From: Allodiplogaster sudhausi
Taxonomy: Eukaryota > Nematoda > Chromadorea > Rhabditida > Diplogasteridae
DNA: 64,000 nt
Assembly (NCBI GenBank): GCA_945643635.1
Contig: CALZFC010000097.1
Location: forward strand, 919,501 to 983,500
Direction: 5' to 3'
The translations under genes and the position numbers were made by a program. Under the pieces are notes generated by a model, which saw only the letters and a program-made list of their open reading frames with translations, made no database searches and was not told where the DNA came from. Below, piece by piece: positions 12,201 to 23,155 of the stretch. Numbering within the stretch: the stretch's first letter is position 1; every line of letters starts with the position of its first letter.

Positions 12201-12495
12201 CAGGGAAAAACGAGAAGTCTCATCTGATGCCGATAGTTATAATATCCATTCGAACCGGCCACGAGCAGCGCAAAGATGTCGCCGTCGGGTGCGTCGTCCT
12301 TGTTTAGCTTTTCACTTAATCACAAGAACATTTGAAGCAAATTCATGAAAATTTACTTGGAATAGAGACTTGTATTTGATGCAAATGAAAATGGAGATAG
12401 AAAGAAACTGACATTGCGGAACCCAAAGGCAACGACTCTAGGTTCGCCGTCACGGTGGCCGCCACGAAAAGAGTGAAGATAATGTATTGTAACAT
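205..12495 (-). CDS. LGMN: Legumain-family asparaginyl endopeptidase, copy A (12 exons, possibly inactive)
   Basis: Lysosomal Asn-specific cysteine peptidase (C13). Exons, 5' to 3' on the minus strand: 12495-12413 (signal peptide, start [17 protein letters not shown]), 12314-about 12226 ([13 protein letters not shown]), 12155-12058 ([13 protein letters not shown]), 2354-2187 ([17 protein letters not shown]), 2062-1984 (FFTDHGA with catalytic His), 1781-1714, 1624-1573 (CESGSMFEG with catalytic Cys), 1473-1346, 1270-1148, 888-748, 532-416, 303-205 (C-terminal prodomain, stop TGA). Phases agree except at two places. Exon 2 ends CAG|ATGAG where copy B has CAG|GTGAG, so the donor is lost. Exon 6 is read in one frame for KELNEAL and another for YYLE. 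The 9.7-kb intron 3 is filled with mobile elements. Both catalytic residues survive. The family call is secure; whether it makes a working enzyme is doubtful. Confidence 0.88.
2425..2540. repeat. LTR-like 116-bp direct repeat, left copy
   Basis: Begins CATTTATTGAATCAACATG and ends GCCAGAACAC. Matches 5506-5621 along its whole length with two visible substitutions. It is followed directly by the internal part of the gag-like element and preceded by legumain intron sequence. Confidence 0.8.
3196..5124 (-). pseudogene. Gag-like ORF with one in-frame amber stop
   Basis: The first ATG at 5124 opens 135 codons ending in TAG at 4719-4717. The same frame then runs on to 3196 with no further stop, so the whole frame is about 640 codons with a single interruption. 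The N-terminal part is Ser/Ala-rich and then helical ([39 protein letters not shown]). The middle is Ser/Gln/Pro-rich. The C-terminal part is Lys/Arg/Glu-rich, ending near MANGV. Helical head, low-complexity middle and basic tail are gag-like in layout only; I cannot name the family. The segment after the stop has no ATG at its start, so it would need readthrough or is dead. Flanking LTR-like repeats support a retroelement origin. Confidence 0.5.
5506..5621. repeat. LTR-like 116-bp direct repeat, right copy
   Basis: Partner of 2425-2540. Its right end abuts legumain exon-5 sequence (CGATCACGCCGG) with no intervening bases. This truncates that exon copy in the middle of the FTDHGA region. Confidence 0.8.
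5621..6036 (-). repeat. Duplicated legumain exon 4 plus truncated exon 5
   Basis: This block repeats 2003-2418 at an offset of 3,618 bp with only a few substitutions. It holds a complete exon 4 (5972-5805, 168 nt, phase 2 on both sides) and only the 5' part of exon 5 (from about 5680), cut by the LTR-like repeat. A transcript using both exon 4 copies would stay in frame and repeat 56 residues. No donor remains for the truncated exon 5 copy. Confidence 0.9.
6402..7239 (+). other. Exon-like segment split by the GC-rich MITE
   Basis: With the MITE and one target duplication removed, sequence 6402-6434 joins 7178-7239. It forms a segment bounded by an acceptor-like TTTAG and a donor-like AAG|GTTCGC. 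One frame gives an ATG right at the insertion site and then [21 protein letters not shown] do not recognise it; it may be an orphan 5' exon or chance. Confidence 0.2.
6435..7169. mobile_element. hAT-like MITE with GGGCCC-type core
   Basis: Terminal inverted repeats CAGGGATG...CATCCCTG are flanked by a perfect 8-bp target-site duplication GGTCGGAA (6427-6434 and 7170-7177), the size used by hAT transposases. About half of the 735 bp is arrays of GGCCCGGCCCGG-type units with self-complementary GGGCCCGGGCCC stretches (6460-6660 and 6950-7160). These surround an ordinary AT-rich middle at about 6670-6950. No transposase is encoded; it must be moved in trans. Confidence 0.85.
7748..10880 (-). CDS. 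THAP zinc-finger / DDE-transposase-like gene (DNA-transposon derived, probably decayed)
   Basis: Exons at the 5' end (about 10880-10540) give a THAP-like finger: HTCVCCKKL, then [18 protein letters not shown], a C-x2-C ... C-x2-H arrangement. Further exons give a basic linker (10480-10240), CNWRKSF near 9740, [20 protein letters not shown] near 9500, and [20 protein letters not shown] followed by [13 protein letters not shown] at 9050-8930. Next come a CRHGP-containing exon (about 8600), [18 protein letters not shown] (about 8380), and a basic-to-acidic tail ending at 7748. The TDRS / H-x-F-D-x-W-H and CxHGP order is that of widespread animal transposase-like proteins with THAP domains (family knowledge). 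Near 9590 the frame of the upstream exon stops matching and the neighbouring frame takes over, which suggests a frameshift. It lies inside legumain intron 3. Confidence 0.6.
9165..9200. repeat. (CT)n microsatellite
   Basis: A TCTCTC run inside the transposase-like gene, in an intron-like stretch. The translated Ser-Leu repeat here is not a protein. Confidence 0.9.
10974..11632 (-). CDS. P2X7 C-terminal-like (P2RX7_C) zinc-binding domain protein
   Basis: The ATG at 11632 opens [14 protein letters not shown]. Exon 1 (11632-11324) contains [20 protein letters not shown], the C-x-C-x2-C ... C-C cluster typical of the cytoplasmic ballast domain of P2X7. It continues to [13 protein letters not shown] and ends at AAAAG|GTTAAT. 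Exon 2 (11268-11214) gives [18 protein letters not shown]. The last exon gives [39 protein letters not shown] and an acidic end at TAA 10974-10976. The domain pattern YRxF...LGxG...PxCVxxxIRxxxPxxxxxYxGF is that of P2RX7_C (family knowledge). In invertebrates this domain often occurs alone or in transposon-rich families. The junction between exons 2 and 3 does not fit in phase. It lies just upstream of the THAP gene on the same strand and may belong to the same element. Confidence 0.6.
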
Positions 12496-12499
12496 TATC

Positions 12500-15400
12500 C
12501 TGCGCCAAATAGAAGGTTCGATGCAATTTATATTCAGATATCTAAAACACACCACCAAATGAAAGAGCGCTTCTGAAGACTGATAAAATGTCTATTTAAA
12601 GAGAAATGATTGTTAAGAAGAACTGAGAAAAGAGAAGGCGGGCCGGAAGCATTTGGCATGCACTCTCTCTTCTCATTCTCATTTTTTAACGCCAGTTTTT
12701 TGTCAAAATGAGAGCGCTCATTTATTTCCAGGAATTCTATTTGCCACTTTTGAATCACTCGTCTATGAAACGACTCATTTGAGAAGGAGAAATGCATTGT
12801 TGTTAATGAAATGCAATGATAGTGAAAGCGCTGAGTTAAACTGGCGATATCAATGGATCATGTGTTTTCGTATCAAAAAGGCTGCAAAATATATTCTGTG
12901 TGTAAGCAAGAGAATTGAGATGCTGCCATATACTTACTTGAGTTCAAATACATAGTTAGTACTTCAGGAACAAAAGAACAAAATATTACGTTACACTGCA
13001 GGATGACTTACAATTAGAACTAGGAAACTCAGTATAAAGTACCGAGGCAGATACCTAAATAGCGTCAGCTGCTCGCTGCACTCGCACAGACGCCAATGAA
13101 GATACGTACGTCCGATTAGTCACGAACTACCGCTCGCTTACTCCAGCGTAGGCGGAAAAAGTAAACTGAACACCTAATTGATTACTAGACTTAATAGAGA
13201 GGAAATAAACTTTGCACACCTTGCTTAATCTGTTGATCGTTTTTGTTCACGGAAGAAGCTTGATTCCCATGCTTTTGGCGTAGACTCCAAGTGATGCTTT
13301 AACATACATATGTACCATTTTGAAGGCTTCCAGGCTACTTAAGATAATAATTGTTATGACAGAAAAGCATTAGCTGGCCAGGCTGAATGAAGACATTTGA
13401 GTCTAGCCATTTAGAACGAGATGACAAATCCTGATTAAAATGTAAATGCTTAATCTTTTTAAGCGACATATGTTAAATAAGTATATATTGGTTCCATTAA
13501 CGATCGCAAGACTTGTTGAATGGTTCTCGGTTGCCGAGTTAAAGACTAAACAGTTTCCGAGGAATGGATATTGCCGCCCTTGAAACGTCGATCTTAAAAA
13601 GTCTTGTCATTTTTTTTTCATTCCTCTTCGAACTTCTTTGAAGTCCAAATCGATATCGAGTATTAACCCCAAAAAAAGAAGCATCAACGATGATGCCTTC
13701 GAGTTTCCAGCTAAGACCCGCACGGTCGCTATCAGAGATAAAGAATAACAGGCAGTGATTAGGCGAAGACAGCGGAGAGTCTTTCTCGCTGAAATATTCT
13801 GGAAAGGCAAAATTGAACTAAGTATCCGGCGAATAATTCTACAGTAGCGCCAGAGAACGAGTTTGAATGCGTGAGCTCATATAGTCGCCTGTCGCTCGGT
13901 CAAGAGAGCATATGAAATAGGAGGGCGGCTCTGACCCACCGTAGCCAATTCTCTACCAGCCAGTTTTCATGTTGCAATTGCTCAGAATGTAATGGAAGAA
14001 AATCGTTCAAACTTTCTGTATAAATGTTTTACGCCAAGATGAACATGTTTATACCGAAAAAAAACCTAGATTAATTATTCCCCGGATACCTCCTTTAAAA
14101 GGGTTTGCTTAGGCCCGATCAACTAACATCGAGCTCGCGGGAAACCTTTCCAAGAATTTCGGGAAAAAAATCCAGAGGATGTCAGAGCTGGAAGTAAGAG
14201 CTCATGATTGAAAAGCTGTGGTGACTCTGCGATTCACGAGCCACTCGCCACAAGTTGGTCCGGTGTACAACGTGACTCGGGCTGCTTAGCATTCTGTCTC
14301 CTGTTTATGGTTCATTTCATTCCTATCATGCATCCATTACAAGTGGTAAGAAGTTAGCGCCAACAATGCACAACACTTTTCAGGCACTTTGGTGCAGAGT
14401 GAAAAGTTCATTATGCCCTCAAGATCACTGAAATTGTTAGGAAATACGCACTGCCAATGTTGTCCGAAATGTGCACTCCACAAACGATATAAAAAGGCCG
14501 AGTCTCTAAGATGTTTCATCTCATCTCTACCTTCCCGCCGCAGGTCGGCTGCGTCCCCTTCCAACTCGCCTACTTCTACAATGTCTTCGTTTGCTGATAA
14601 GACATCTTCGCTGCCCCTTTCTGAAAAGGTTCGCTTCTTCGCTTCCTCTGCCGAGTGAACAATTACAAGAGTTGAGTGATTTCAAACCTGCATCTATCCT
14701 TCCGATCGGCACGCTCGAATGTTGCCACGACCAGCAATGAGCGATCCCGGAAGGGGCAGCCTCTTTTCTCCTGACGACACGCCGTCCCCTCTCTTCCCAC
14801 CATGGCTTGCATGGTCGAGGCCTAACAAGGGAGGTCTTTCGGTGTGGTCCGGCAAACCCCAACATATTATACATCATTCGAAAGCTCTCAACAAGCTGGA
14901 AACGTTTTTGATGTTCCTAGCTGCAAAATGGATTCTATTTCGCCGAAATTGCAGAAAAAATAATCTAAAATTAACATTTGCACGACATTTGCTAGCTTTG
15001 TCGGCTCTAAAAATGATGTATACGTGATAGTAGGCCAATACAAACCTAATAACTTACTTTCCCCGCCGAAAGACTTCCCTTGTAAGAGTTCTCATTTTAT
15101 TTTCGGTTTTGTTCGGGCATTCTTACTACTACGTGTGATTTTTCTACTTTTATTCGATCTCTGGCTGGAAGCCAAATTGACGGCATTTACATTCGCTCGG
15201 CTTCCTAGAGCGCGAAGAAAGGATCCCTTCTGATAACCCGGAAAGCAAGAGAAGCAAAGGCTTCACTGCTTTTACTTCGCTTTGACAAATTCAAGAAAAA
15301 GTTTGCCAGTAATAAATATGTTCGCAATATGGTAATTAGCATTTTTTTTAACAGCGGTGAAATTATCCTAATTTATGCAAATTAGCTCTGAAAATTTGCT

Positions 15401-16580
15401 CAACACTAAGCTTTCTGAACCCTTAAGGGTCCAAAAGAACCCTTAAGGGTTCAAAAATTGGGTATTTGGAATGGCCAAGGGGTGCTGAGAAACACATGTA
15501 CATATGTATGTATGTATATAATTATTCACCGAGTATTCCAGAAAGCTCTGATCTCTTGTAAGTTCCTGGAATTGGCATAAAATTGGGGTTTCACGAAAAG
15601 ACATCAGAGAGGTCTGTATCTCGGTCCTCAGGGGTTCGTAGAGACCCAACCGATTGCGTGTTCTACTCATCTCGATGCCGCGTGAGTTGTGCAGAGCGAG
15701 TGAAAAAGGAAGATTTGTCTAGCAAAATCTCCTCTACACAGAATGCTTCAATGGCACTTCCGAGTCTCCTCGCGCCCCTCGTCATGACGATTTGGTCAAG
15801 TTCGCGTCTACTCATCACGCTCTTTTGGTAACTGTGGTTAACATTTTAAATAATAAAAATGGGTACTATTAAACTATTCCCACCCCAGAGGTCGAACTTT
15901 AAGAAATTTTTTTTTTTCGCTAAAGCTCACCCCAGATGGTTGCAGAAGACGAAGGCGGACGCTCCGTCGTCGCCTCATATGCATCGCACTCCTTGCGTCA
16001 GTTGTGAAGAGCGAGTGAAAAAGGAAGATTTGTCCAGCCAAATCTCCTCTACACAGAATGCTTCAATGGCAAATGTATTTAATATTTTAAATAATTAAAC
16101 ATTTAATAACTAAAGCGCATAAAATGTTAACACAAAGCTATTTATTTGCATTTGTGATTTTGGGATCTCATTCTCACTGCGACCATTTTTGGGCTATCTT
16201 GCCGGCTGACGTTTGCTCTCTCTCGTTTGAGAAAAGCCCCCTTGTTCTTGTAGTTCTTCGTGTGTTTGTTTGTGTTCTTCTGTTTGCACAAGTGATAAAC
16301 TTGTGGCTCTGTGCCCTTGAAAGGCTCGAAAATTAATTGTGTTCGTTCTCGGGATCTTTACTAAAAGTTTTGCAACTTTGATTTTAAAAAAATAATTGTT
16401 GAGTAAATTAGATGTGGATGCTACGATGGCAAGTTTGGAATGCACTTTATCACATTTAGTTTTGGACTCACGTTCGACCTTTACGCTCTCTTAATATTAT
16501 AAATATTTTACTATTGTAGATAACTTTTTTCGCTCCTATATGTATATCCGTAATATGTATGTAGGATCTACAAGCAAGTG
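12500..16580. other. Stretch without a supported gene
   Basis: No exon series with matching phase was found. A minus-strand frame near 13815-13608 (SDSDRAGLSWKLEGIIVDAS) and frames near 14540-14850 look protein-like but match nothing I know and cannot be linked. The first 600 bp probably hold the legumain copy A promoter. The N-terminal exons of the MAP1-like gene may be hidden here. Confidence 0.4.
15681..15756. repeat. 76-bp direct repeat (partner 15996-16071)
   Basis: Both copies run from CGT.AGTTGTG through GAGTGAAAAAGGAAGATTTG to GAATGCTTCAATGGCA with about six differences, 315 bp apart. One frame is open in both (RVKKEDLSSKISSTQNASM), so a duplicated exon is possible, but no splice partners were identified. 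Confidence 0.75.
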
Positions 16581-16584
16581 ATCT

Positions 16585-17641
16585 CTCTCAATGTCACTCT
16601 CTCTTTTTCCTCTCTCTCTTCCCTCCCACGCTCTCTCATTCTCTCTCTCTCACTCTCTCGCTCTCTCCAGAAGCGTTCCGATTCGACCGGGCGAGACCCA
16701 ATCTCCACGAAAATGGCTCGAGTCGTGTGCGATAAACCCACTGCAGTCATCTTCACGACCGGTTGGTCTTCGGCGCTGAAATTCAAAATATTTTTTACTC
16801 CAAAATTCAAAATAATTATTCAGCCAATTCCACCCCCCATCTTGAGTCGCACTGATCTACTTTTACTTGATTCTTGTTCAGAAAGGTAATTGCCAAAAAT
16901 TGCCTAATCAAGGCAATAAATGCCTAAGAAAAGATCCTGAGGTTGAAGGGTTTGGGCCATAAAAGGCAAGATGGAAAAAGAGCGTAAAAGCTTTTTGTAT
17001 TTGTATATGTCAGAATCTGGGTGTGGTATATACCGAGGAAGGCTCAAAATCAATGTGCGTCTGTAAAATTTACACTACATATTAAACCCTCCTGGGAAGT
17101 GTTCATTCTCAAATTTGAATGTATGTATTAATCTATTGAAATAAGTATTTTATAATGAATAAAAAAAAATAATTACGCACTAACAAAATAGGTTATGATC
17201 TTCATTTTCTCGCAGAAGACGACTCCGATACTCTCCTTCTCGGATTCAATAACGTCATGGTCGTCGTGGACGCGAATGTCTCCCTATCTTGAAGGTGTGG
17301 CGAGGTTTGGGAAAAAGCAGAAATGGTGGGATAAGACGCACACACTCTCTCTCTCAGGGATTACTGTTGCACTAAAAGGGAAAACATTTCAAGCAGAAGA
17401 CGAGGAGCTCCTGCAAGTTCCCTATGGTCCGTCTCTTTTCCTAAACTCTGTGGTTTGCCACCGGATAACGTCATAGTTAACAGAGGGGATTTTACGTATT
17501 AGGAGGGAAGACGAATTTTTCAAAGATCACTTTCTCTATTCCATTCCAGGCCATTTGCCCGCCCATCGCGGCAGTCGTCTCATCAGCAAGTATGCATTCG
17601 CTACCGAATGTGATTGCTATCAATGAGGTCAGTACTCTCTA

Positions 17642-17672
<31 letters not shown>

Positions 17673-17745
17673 CTCTCAGACTCTCTCTTTCTGCCTCCCT
17701 CTGTTTCTCTCTTATTCTCTATTCCTTTTAGTGTCACTCCATCTA

Positions 17746-17792
<47 letters not shown>

Positions 17793-19308
17793 CCTGTCTT
17801 TCTCTCTTATTCCCTCTCTATCCCTATCGGTAAATTGTATCCATCAAAATGATATCTATTAAGTTTCCAGGTAATCTCCACTATCGACGACCAGGCTGCG
17901 GTGGAGCGAGCGACCATTGCTGCATCTCTCGTCTCTCTCTTCGTTTGGAAGCCAGCTGCGACGAGCAAGCCCATCAAAAGGGTCTTGCACACGGGTACGG
18001 TACAGTTGATACTGTAGAGGCAGAGGTGGTGATGCATGGGATACTGTTAAGAGGGCTGCAAGAGATGCTGTAGAAGGAGGAAGGATTTGCACCCCCCCCC
18101 CTCAACAAAGAGAGGCTTTAAAAGATGGATTTTGGTCATGCAAGGAATAATGATGGAGGAGAAAAGGGAATACTGTAATAGGATGTGAGGATGAGATTTC
18201 TTCTTGGAAAATGAGAAATATTAAATAAGCTGAACGGAGAAGTATTATTCGCCTTTAGGCTTAAATAATCGCCCTCGATGACATGGATTGGGTTACTGTG
18301 TTTTATTTTAAACAATATCCCAGCTCGATTTACTGTATCTTTAAAAGGATCCTTGACTGGGTTACTCTATTATTTTCCTACAGTATCCTCACACTCGCCT
18401 GATTCAGGGTCAGCCTCTCTTGCGCGTGTTCAGCGGGCACTCGAGCATGCTCGTCGTTTGCCTTTCATGCACGCCGCCCATGTGACTGCCGCTTCTCTCC
18501 AGCATCAGACAGGTGCAGATTTTGATTATTTTATTCTAAGAAAAAAATAAAAAAATAAATTTTTTACAGAAAATTAAAGTAAACATTTTTTTAACAAGAC
18601 AATAATTAATGTTAATCACCTTCAAGAATGTGAGTGAATGGCAGGAATTATTCTTTGAAAGAACTTAGTCTAAAAAAACAGGAATAGCTGCGATTAGCTT
18701 ACAAAGATATAATTTAAGTACAAGAAGAATACATAGTGTCAAAAAAAATATTAAACATTTTTGTTTACTATAGTGAAGCAGTGTGTCTCCGCTCTACGTC
18801 GACCTGACGACGGTGCCGCATGCTGGAGACATTGTTCTTCTTCCCGATCGAGACGCCGCCAGAGGATACTTCTACTCTCTCAGGTGAGCTGGTAGAAGAG
18901 AGAGAGAGAAACAGACAGAGAAAGAGCGATGGAGAAACGAGAGAAGGGAGAGAAAGAGAGAGAGAGAGATACAGAGAAAGAGCGAGGGAGAAATGAGAAA
19001 TTGAGAAAGAGTGAGAGATAGAGAGAAAACAGAGAGAGATTGAAGATAAAATAGAGAGACAGCGAGCAGGTAGAGCAAAAGAGTTCGTAAAGTTTCTCTC
19101 CATTGTACTTATTGGGGCGTGTGGTCATTTTGTTTATTCGCTTCTGTAGCCAAATGATATACTAATATGAATTAAAAATATATATTTACAAAATAATTTT
19201 TTTCAGAAGTTCCAATTATATCATCTCCACCTCGGAGGGTCTCCCAAGGTACATCCTGGAGGGCTGGCTGTGTGCCAAGCAGCAGTGGGCCCAGGACGGT
19301 ATGTTTGT

Positions 19309-19359
<51 letters not shown>

Positions 19360-19390
19360 TAGAGAGCGAGAAAGAGAGAGAGAAAGGGAT
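16585..19390. repeat. CT/GA microsatellites in the MAP1-like introns
   Basis: CT runs at about 16590-16668 (ending at an acceptor), 17640-17680 and 17753-17805. GA runs at about 18895-19050 and 19312-19390, both starting just after a donor. They explain the Ser/Leu-repeat frames on these stretches, which are not proteins. Confidence 0.9.
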
Positions 19391-19906
19391 AGAAAGACAG
19401 AGTAATAGTAATTAGTAAAATTAAACTATTTATTTTATCTATTAAATTTAATGTGAATGGTTGAACAAGTGTAACCAGTAATTTTAATGCTCGTTCATTT
19501 TTGGATAAAAATGACTAATAAATTGTGGTAATTTAAGTAAGTTTGGTTTCTTGGCAGTGGCATCGCTCTAAGAATTAACTTTCTGGAAGCTTGTTTTGGT
19601 GTATAGAAAAATGTAGAGAGCAAAAATATTTGAAATGGTTTGGAAAGAAAATTAAATACGTAAATAATAAATAAAATTATATTTAAAAAAATTTAAATAA
19701 ACATGCATAAATGTCCTCTCAAAATCAGGGCTGATCTCTTCACTCATCCCCACCCGTTGCGGTCAGCATGCCTCCCAAGTGTGGGTGAACATACATCGTG
19801 CTGAGCTCGAGGCTGCCGGAGCCGTCTTCAGCGACCCCGTCGAACACTGCTCCGTCACCATCAAGGACACCATCACCAAGGCCGATGGCATGGTGATCAC
19901 GCTGTA
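16671..19906 (+). CDS. MAP1/Futsch-like microtubule-associated protein (compact; N-terminus incomplete)
   Basis: Cytoskeletal protein of the MAP1 family. Exons: 16671-16761 (RVVCDKPTAVIFTTG), 17216-17277 (DTLLLGFNNVMVVVDAN, the LLxGFN...V strand of the MAP1 N-terminal domain), 17550-17627, 17871-17994 (SLVSLFVWKPAATSKPIKRV, the VWxPA...R-V-L end of that domain), 18384-18512, about 18782-18883 (SPLYVDLTTVPHAGD, like the MAP1 light-chain motif YVDLAYxPxHGD), 19207-19298 (RYILEGWLCAKQQW) and 19729-19906 (SLIPTRCG to KADGMVITL, stop TAG). Phases fit from 17550 to 18512 and from 18782 to the end. The 18512/18782 junction does not fit (phase 1 into 2), so a small exon may be missing. The central region between N- and C-terminal domains is only about 45 residues, unlike the very long vertebrate and fly proteins. 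A polyadenylation signal AATAAA lies at 19963-19968. Confidence 0.8.
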
Positions 19907-20338
19907 GGGGAAGCGAGCATCAAGGCGACCCCTGTCTGATTCATTCTAACCTATCTCTCTCAAATAAATGCTTATATACCCATTGTGTTCTCTCAGTTGT
20001 TTTGTTTCGAGTATATTATTTATATTATTTCTTTTAAGAAGCAGAAAGTGCAAGTATGATGCGTATATTAATCGCCGACCTGAGTTCCACCCCTTGGCTT
20101 AACAATTCATTCTGCTGCCTAGAAAGCAACATCACTGGAGATTAGGAAGAGATATGATATACCTCTTACGTGATTTATTTCCATTTACACGATAGTCGAA
20201 GCAAAGATACGCTCTGGCGAAGGTGAAGATACTACATTTTCTATTTCATTGAGAACGCCGAAAAATAATGAAAACAATTGGAAAGAAGGGCGGACATTTT
20301 CTTTATGTATGAGCACACACAGTAGCTAGAGCTTTCCT

Positions 20339-22077
20339 TTAAGAGAGCCAATCTGAGAGACTCGAGCAGGGACATGTCGGGAACAAAATTATTTTTTGAT
20401 TTTCTTTTTCTTCTAAAGGCTTAAGAGGCATCCTAAAAAGACCTCAAAAACATTTTTTCCAAAAATTATTTTCTTCAGTTTACCCTGGATATGCACCGAA
20501 AACCCGAAAAAACTCAAATGATCATAACTTTGTTCGTTGTTGAGATATATTAATTTTGAACCATTTATTCAATTCCAAATTGAAAGGCGCACAAAACTCA
20601 TGTTAATCACTTTTTAAAAATATTTCATTAAATGCCTCATTTTGGCATTTTAATATTTCGAGTGGTGCGTTTGGGGCATAAAAACCCCCCCATGTTAAAA
20701 AACTGAAGGCACCACGTGAAAGAGCGACCTTTTTTACCCCTATTTAAATGCCTTTTACTAAAAAACTCCGATACACCTGTTTCAATATTTTGACATGAAG
20801 CGCGCGAGTCGGTCAAAATTTCACATTTTCGGCCGCCGAGGCACCGTGCAAGCGCATTCATTGATCCATAACTACGCTCAATTTCAATATTACAAAATCG
20901 TAAATATATCATCTAAAAGCTCTCACGGAGATCTTCAAATGTTACATACATACTTTTATTGAAAACTTTTAATTTATATGGGAAATTTCGTTCTGTACAA
21001 CTAGAAGGCTTAAAAAACTACTTTAAAAACATTTTCGCTTGTCGAAACATACATCATAAGAAAGAGAATAAAATTTGCTACAAGATGAACCCTTTCAATG
21101 GAATTCCATGCATACGATCTTTTGTTATAAGCCATAAGAGTAGGATAGCAAGGCCTTATGGAAAAACTTTAGAAAAAAGGATTGGAATATTCTAATTCGA
21201 ATTTGGAATATTCTAATTAGAATAACCTAAAATGTGAATTCTTGGGAAAAATGACAGTGACGCTACTGGCACTACTTTTATGACTTATAACAAAGGATCA
21301 TACGCATGGAATTTTATTTAAAGAGTTCATCTTGTACCAAATTTTATCCTCTTACTTATGATGTATGTTTGGATATGCGGAAATGTTTTTGAAGTAGTTT
21401 TTTAAGCCTTCTAATTATACAGAACGAAATTTCCCATATAAAACGAAACTTTTCAATAAACGTTTGTATGCAGCATTTGAAGATCTCCGTAAGAGCTCTT
21501 AGATGATATGCTAACGATTTTGTAATATTTACATTGAGCGCAGTTATGGATCGATGAATGCGCTTGCACGATGCCTCGGCGGCCGAAAAATGCGCCATTT
21601 TGACCGACTCGCGCGCTTCATGTCAAAATATTGAAACAGGTGTATCGGAGTTTTTTAGTAAAAGGCATTTAAATAGGAGTAAAAAAGGTCGCTCTTTCAC
21701 GTGGTGACTTCAGTTTTTTAACATGGGGGGGTTTTTATGCCCCAAACGCACCACTCGAAATATTAAAATGCCAAAATGAGGCATTTAATGAAATATTTTT
21801 AAAAAGTGATTAACACGAGTTTTGTGCGCCTTTCAATTTGGAATTGAATAAACGGTTCAAAATTAATATATCTCAACAACGAACAAAGTTATGATCATTT
21901 GAGTTTTTTCGGGTTTTCGGTGCATATCCAGGGTAAACTGAAGAAAATAATTTTTGGAAAAAATGTTTTTGAGGTCTTTTTAGGATACCTCATAAGCCTT
22001 TCGAAGGAAAAGAAAATCAAAAAATAATTTTGTTCCCGACATGCCCCTGCTCGAGTCTCTCAGATTGGCTCTCTTAA
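20339..22077. mobile_element. 1.74-kb foldback element (long inverted repeat) with TTAA ends
   Basis: Left arm (20343 to about 21139) and right arm (about 21277-22073) are reverse complements over almost 800 bp, near-identical by eye, around a spacer of about 140 bp. Both outer ends read TTAA followed inward by GAGAGCCAATCTGAG. TTAA is the palindromic target duplicated by piggyBac-type transposases, although the terminal bases are not the usual CCC. No coding capacity is visible; the frames seen are the same palindrome read on both strands. Confidence 0.85.
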
Positions 22078-22292
22078 GAGCACGAGTAATAAGGCTCCGC
22101 CAAACTTGCTTCTTGTTCTCAACTATCGGTCCGGTGTTTGGTTGGCTCCAACGAGTCTCTCTTTTGTTTGTTTTTGCTTATTGAATTATTTAGGAGAAAA
22201 TTCTTGAAATTTAACGTTTTAATTCATATCCAAGTATTAAAAAATAAAGCTATTTTTAAATCTACCCTTCGTCAATATTCGGCTTCATTCAG

Positions 22293-23155
22293 AGGAACTG
22301 CTACGACTGGAACAGCGGAAAAGAAATCGAGATCAATTGTGGCCGACCTACCCCCTCCAACTACAAATACTGCTATCACGAATTTTTTCGTCCACTGAAT
22401 GCTGAACTGTCGTGTTACTCTGACGCGAATCATGGCGCGGAATGCTATTTGAGTCAGAATTGATTACTTATATATAGATAATTTAGATCATTTATATTCA
22501 TTTAAAGATTGCGTTTTTATCAATTTAAATTAAAATTTTTATCAAAATTAGTATAATGTGCAGGCTTACTGAAGCTCCCAATGATTATATGGTGCAGTGT
22601 CCCATTGTGGCTCGGTATATAATTTGTTTGCATATATGATTGTTTTAGCGTGGAATAACGACGAATTCGAGCGAGTTTACTGTTACTGTGGAGACGACGA
22701 TTTGTTCCTGAACTTGTCCGCGGTCCCCGACACTATCGATCGGATCCACAACTTCATTCGCAAAGAATATCCTGAAAACCATAACGGCAGAGAATATGTT
22801 AATGTAGAAAAGGTGAGCCGCGGAGAAGAGGGCGGATGCGGCCATGATTGTGAAGCAGATGTGCGCAGTTGCGGAAAACGGGCGCCCCAGATTTCGTCCA
22901 AGACAAATACCAACAACGCAGCAGGCTCACGGAGTGGTATTGCGACAACTGAAGCTCTTGCAAGCATTTCCCGATATGAAGGGAAATCGAGGAGTGAAGG
23001 ATTCGGGAGTGCCGGAAGTGGACGAGGAGGAGGAGGATGAAGAACCATTCACCCCAGACCCTGAGGAGCTTGTGAGCAAAATTGAGAGCATGAAGGGCGA
23101 ACTTTTCGCAACAGATGAGGTATCCCTTGAGCCCGCTAAGAAGATTAAGAAGTAA
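22293..23155 (+). CDS. Small Cys-rich protein with acidic tail (three-finger/ET-module-like), 5' end missing
   Basis: Exons 22293-22452, 22564-22614, 22649-22812 and 22859-23155 join with consistent phases (1, 1, 0). Exon 1 is Cys-rich (RNCYDWNSGKEIEINCG, then YKYCYHEFF, LSCYSD, GAECYL). Exon 3 gives WNNDEFERVYCYCGDDDLFL, resembling the CxCxxDxCN end of three-finger or nematode ET modules. The last exon is basic then acidic (PEVDEEEEDEEPFTPDPEEL) and ends KKIKK. The last intron is only 46 bp (GTGAGC...GAAGCAG). Exon 2 gives a poor, hydrophobic peptide in the phase-consistent frame but a better one (LTEAPNDYMVQCPIVAR) in another. No signal-peptide exon was found; the foldback element lies immediately upstream and may have displaced it. 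Confidence 0.5.

Noticed and set aside
14337..14877. Possible exons on both strands (for example a minus-strand acidic frame and a plus-strand PPWLAWSRP frame)
   Set aside because: No consistent splice chain; the MAP1-like N-terminus may be here but could not be shown.
20637..21598. Similar 80-91 codon frames on the minus strand
   Set aside because: The same palindromic sequence read in both arms of the foldback element; no start context or motif.
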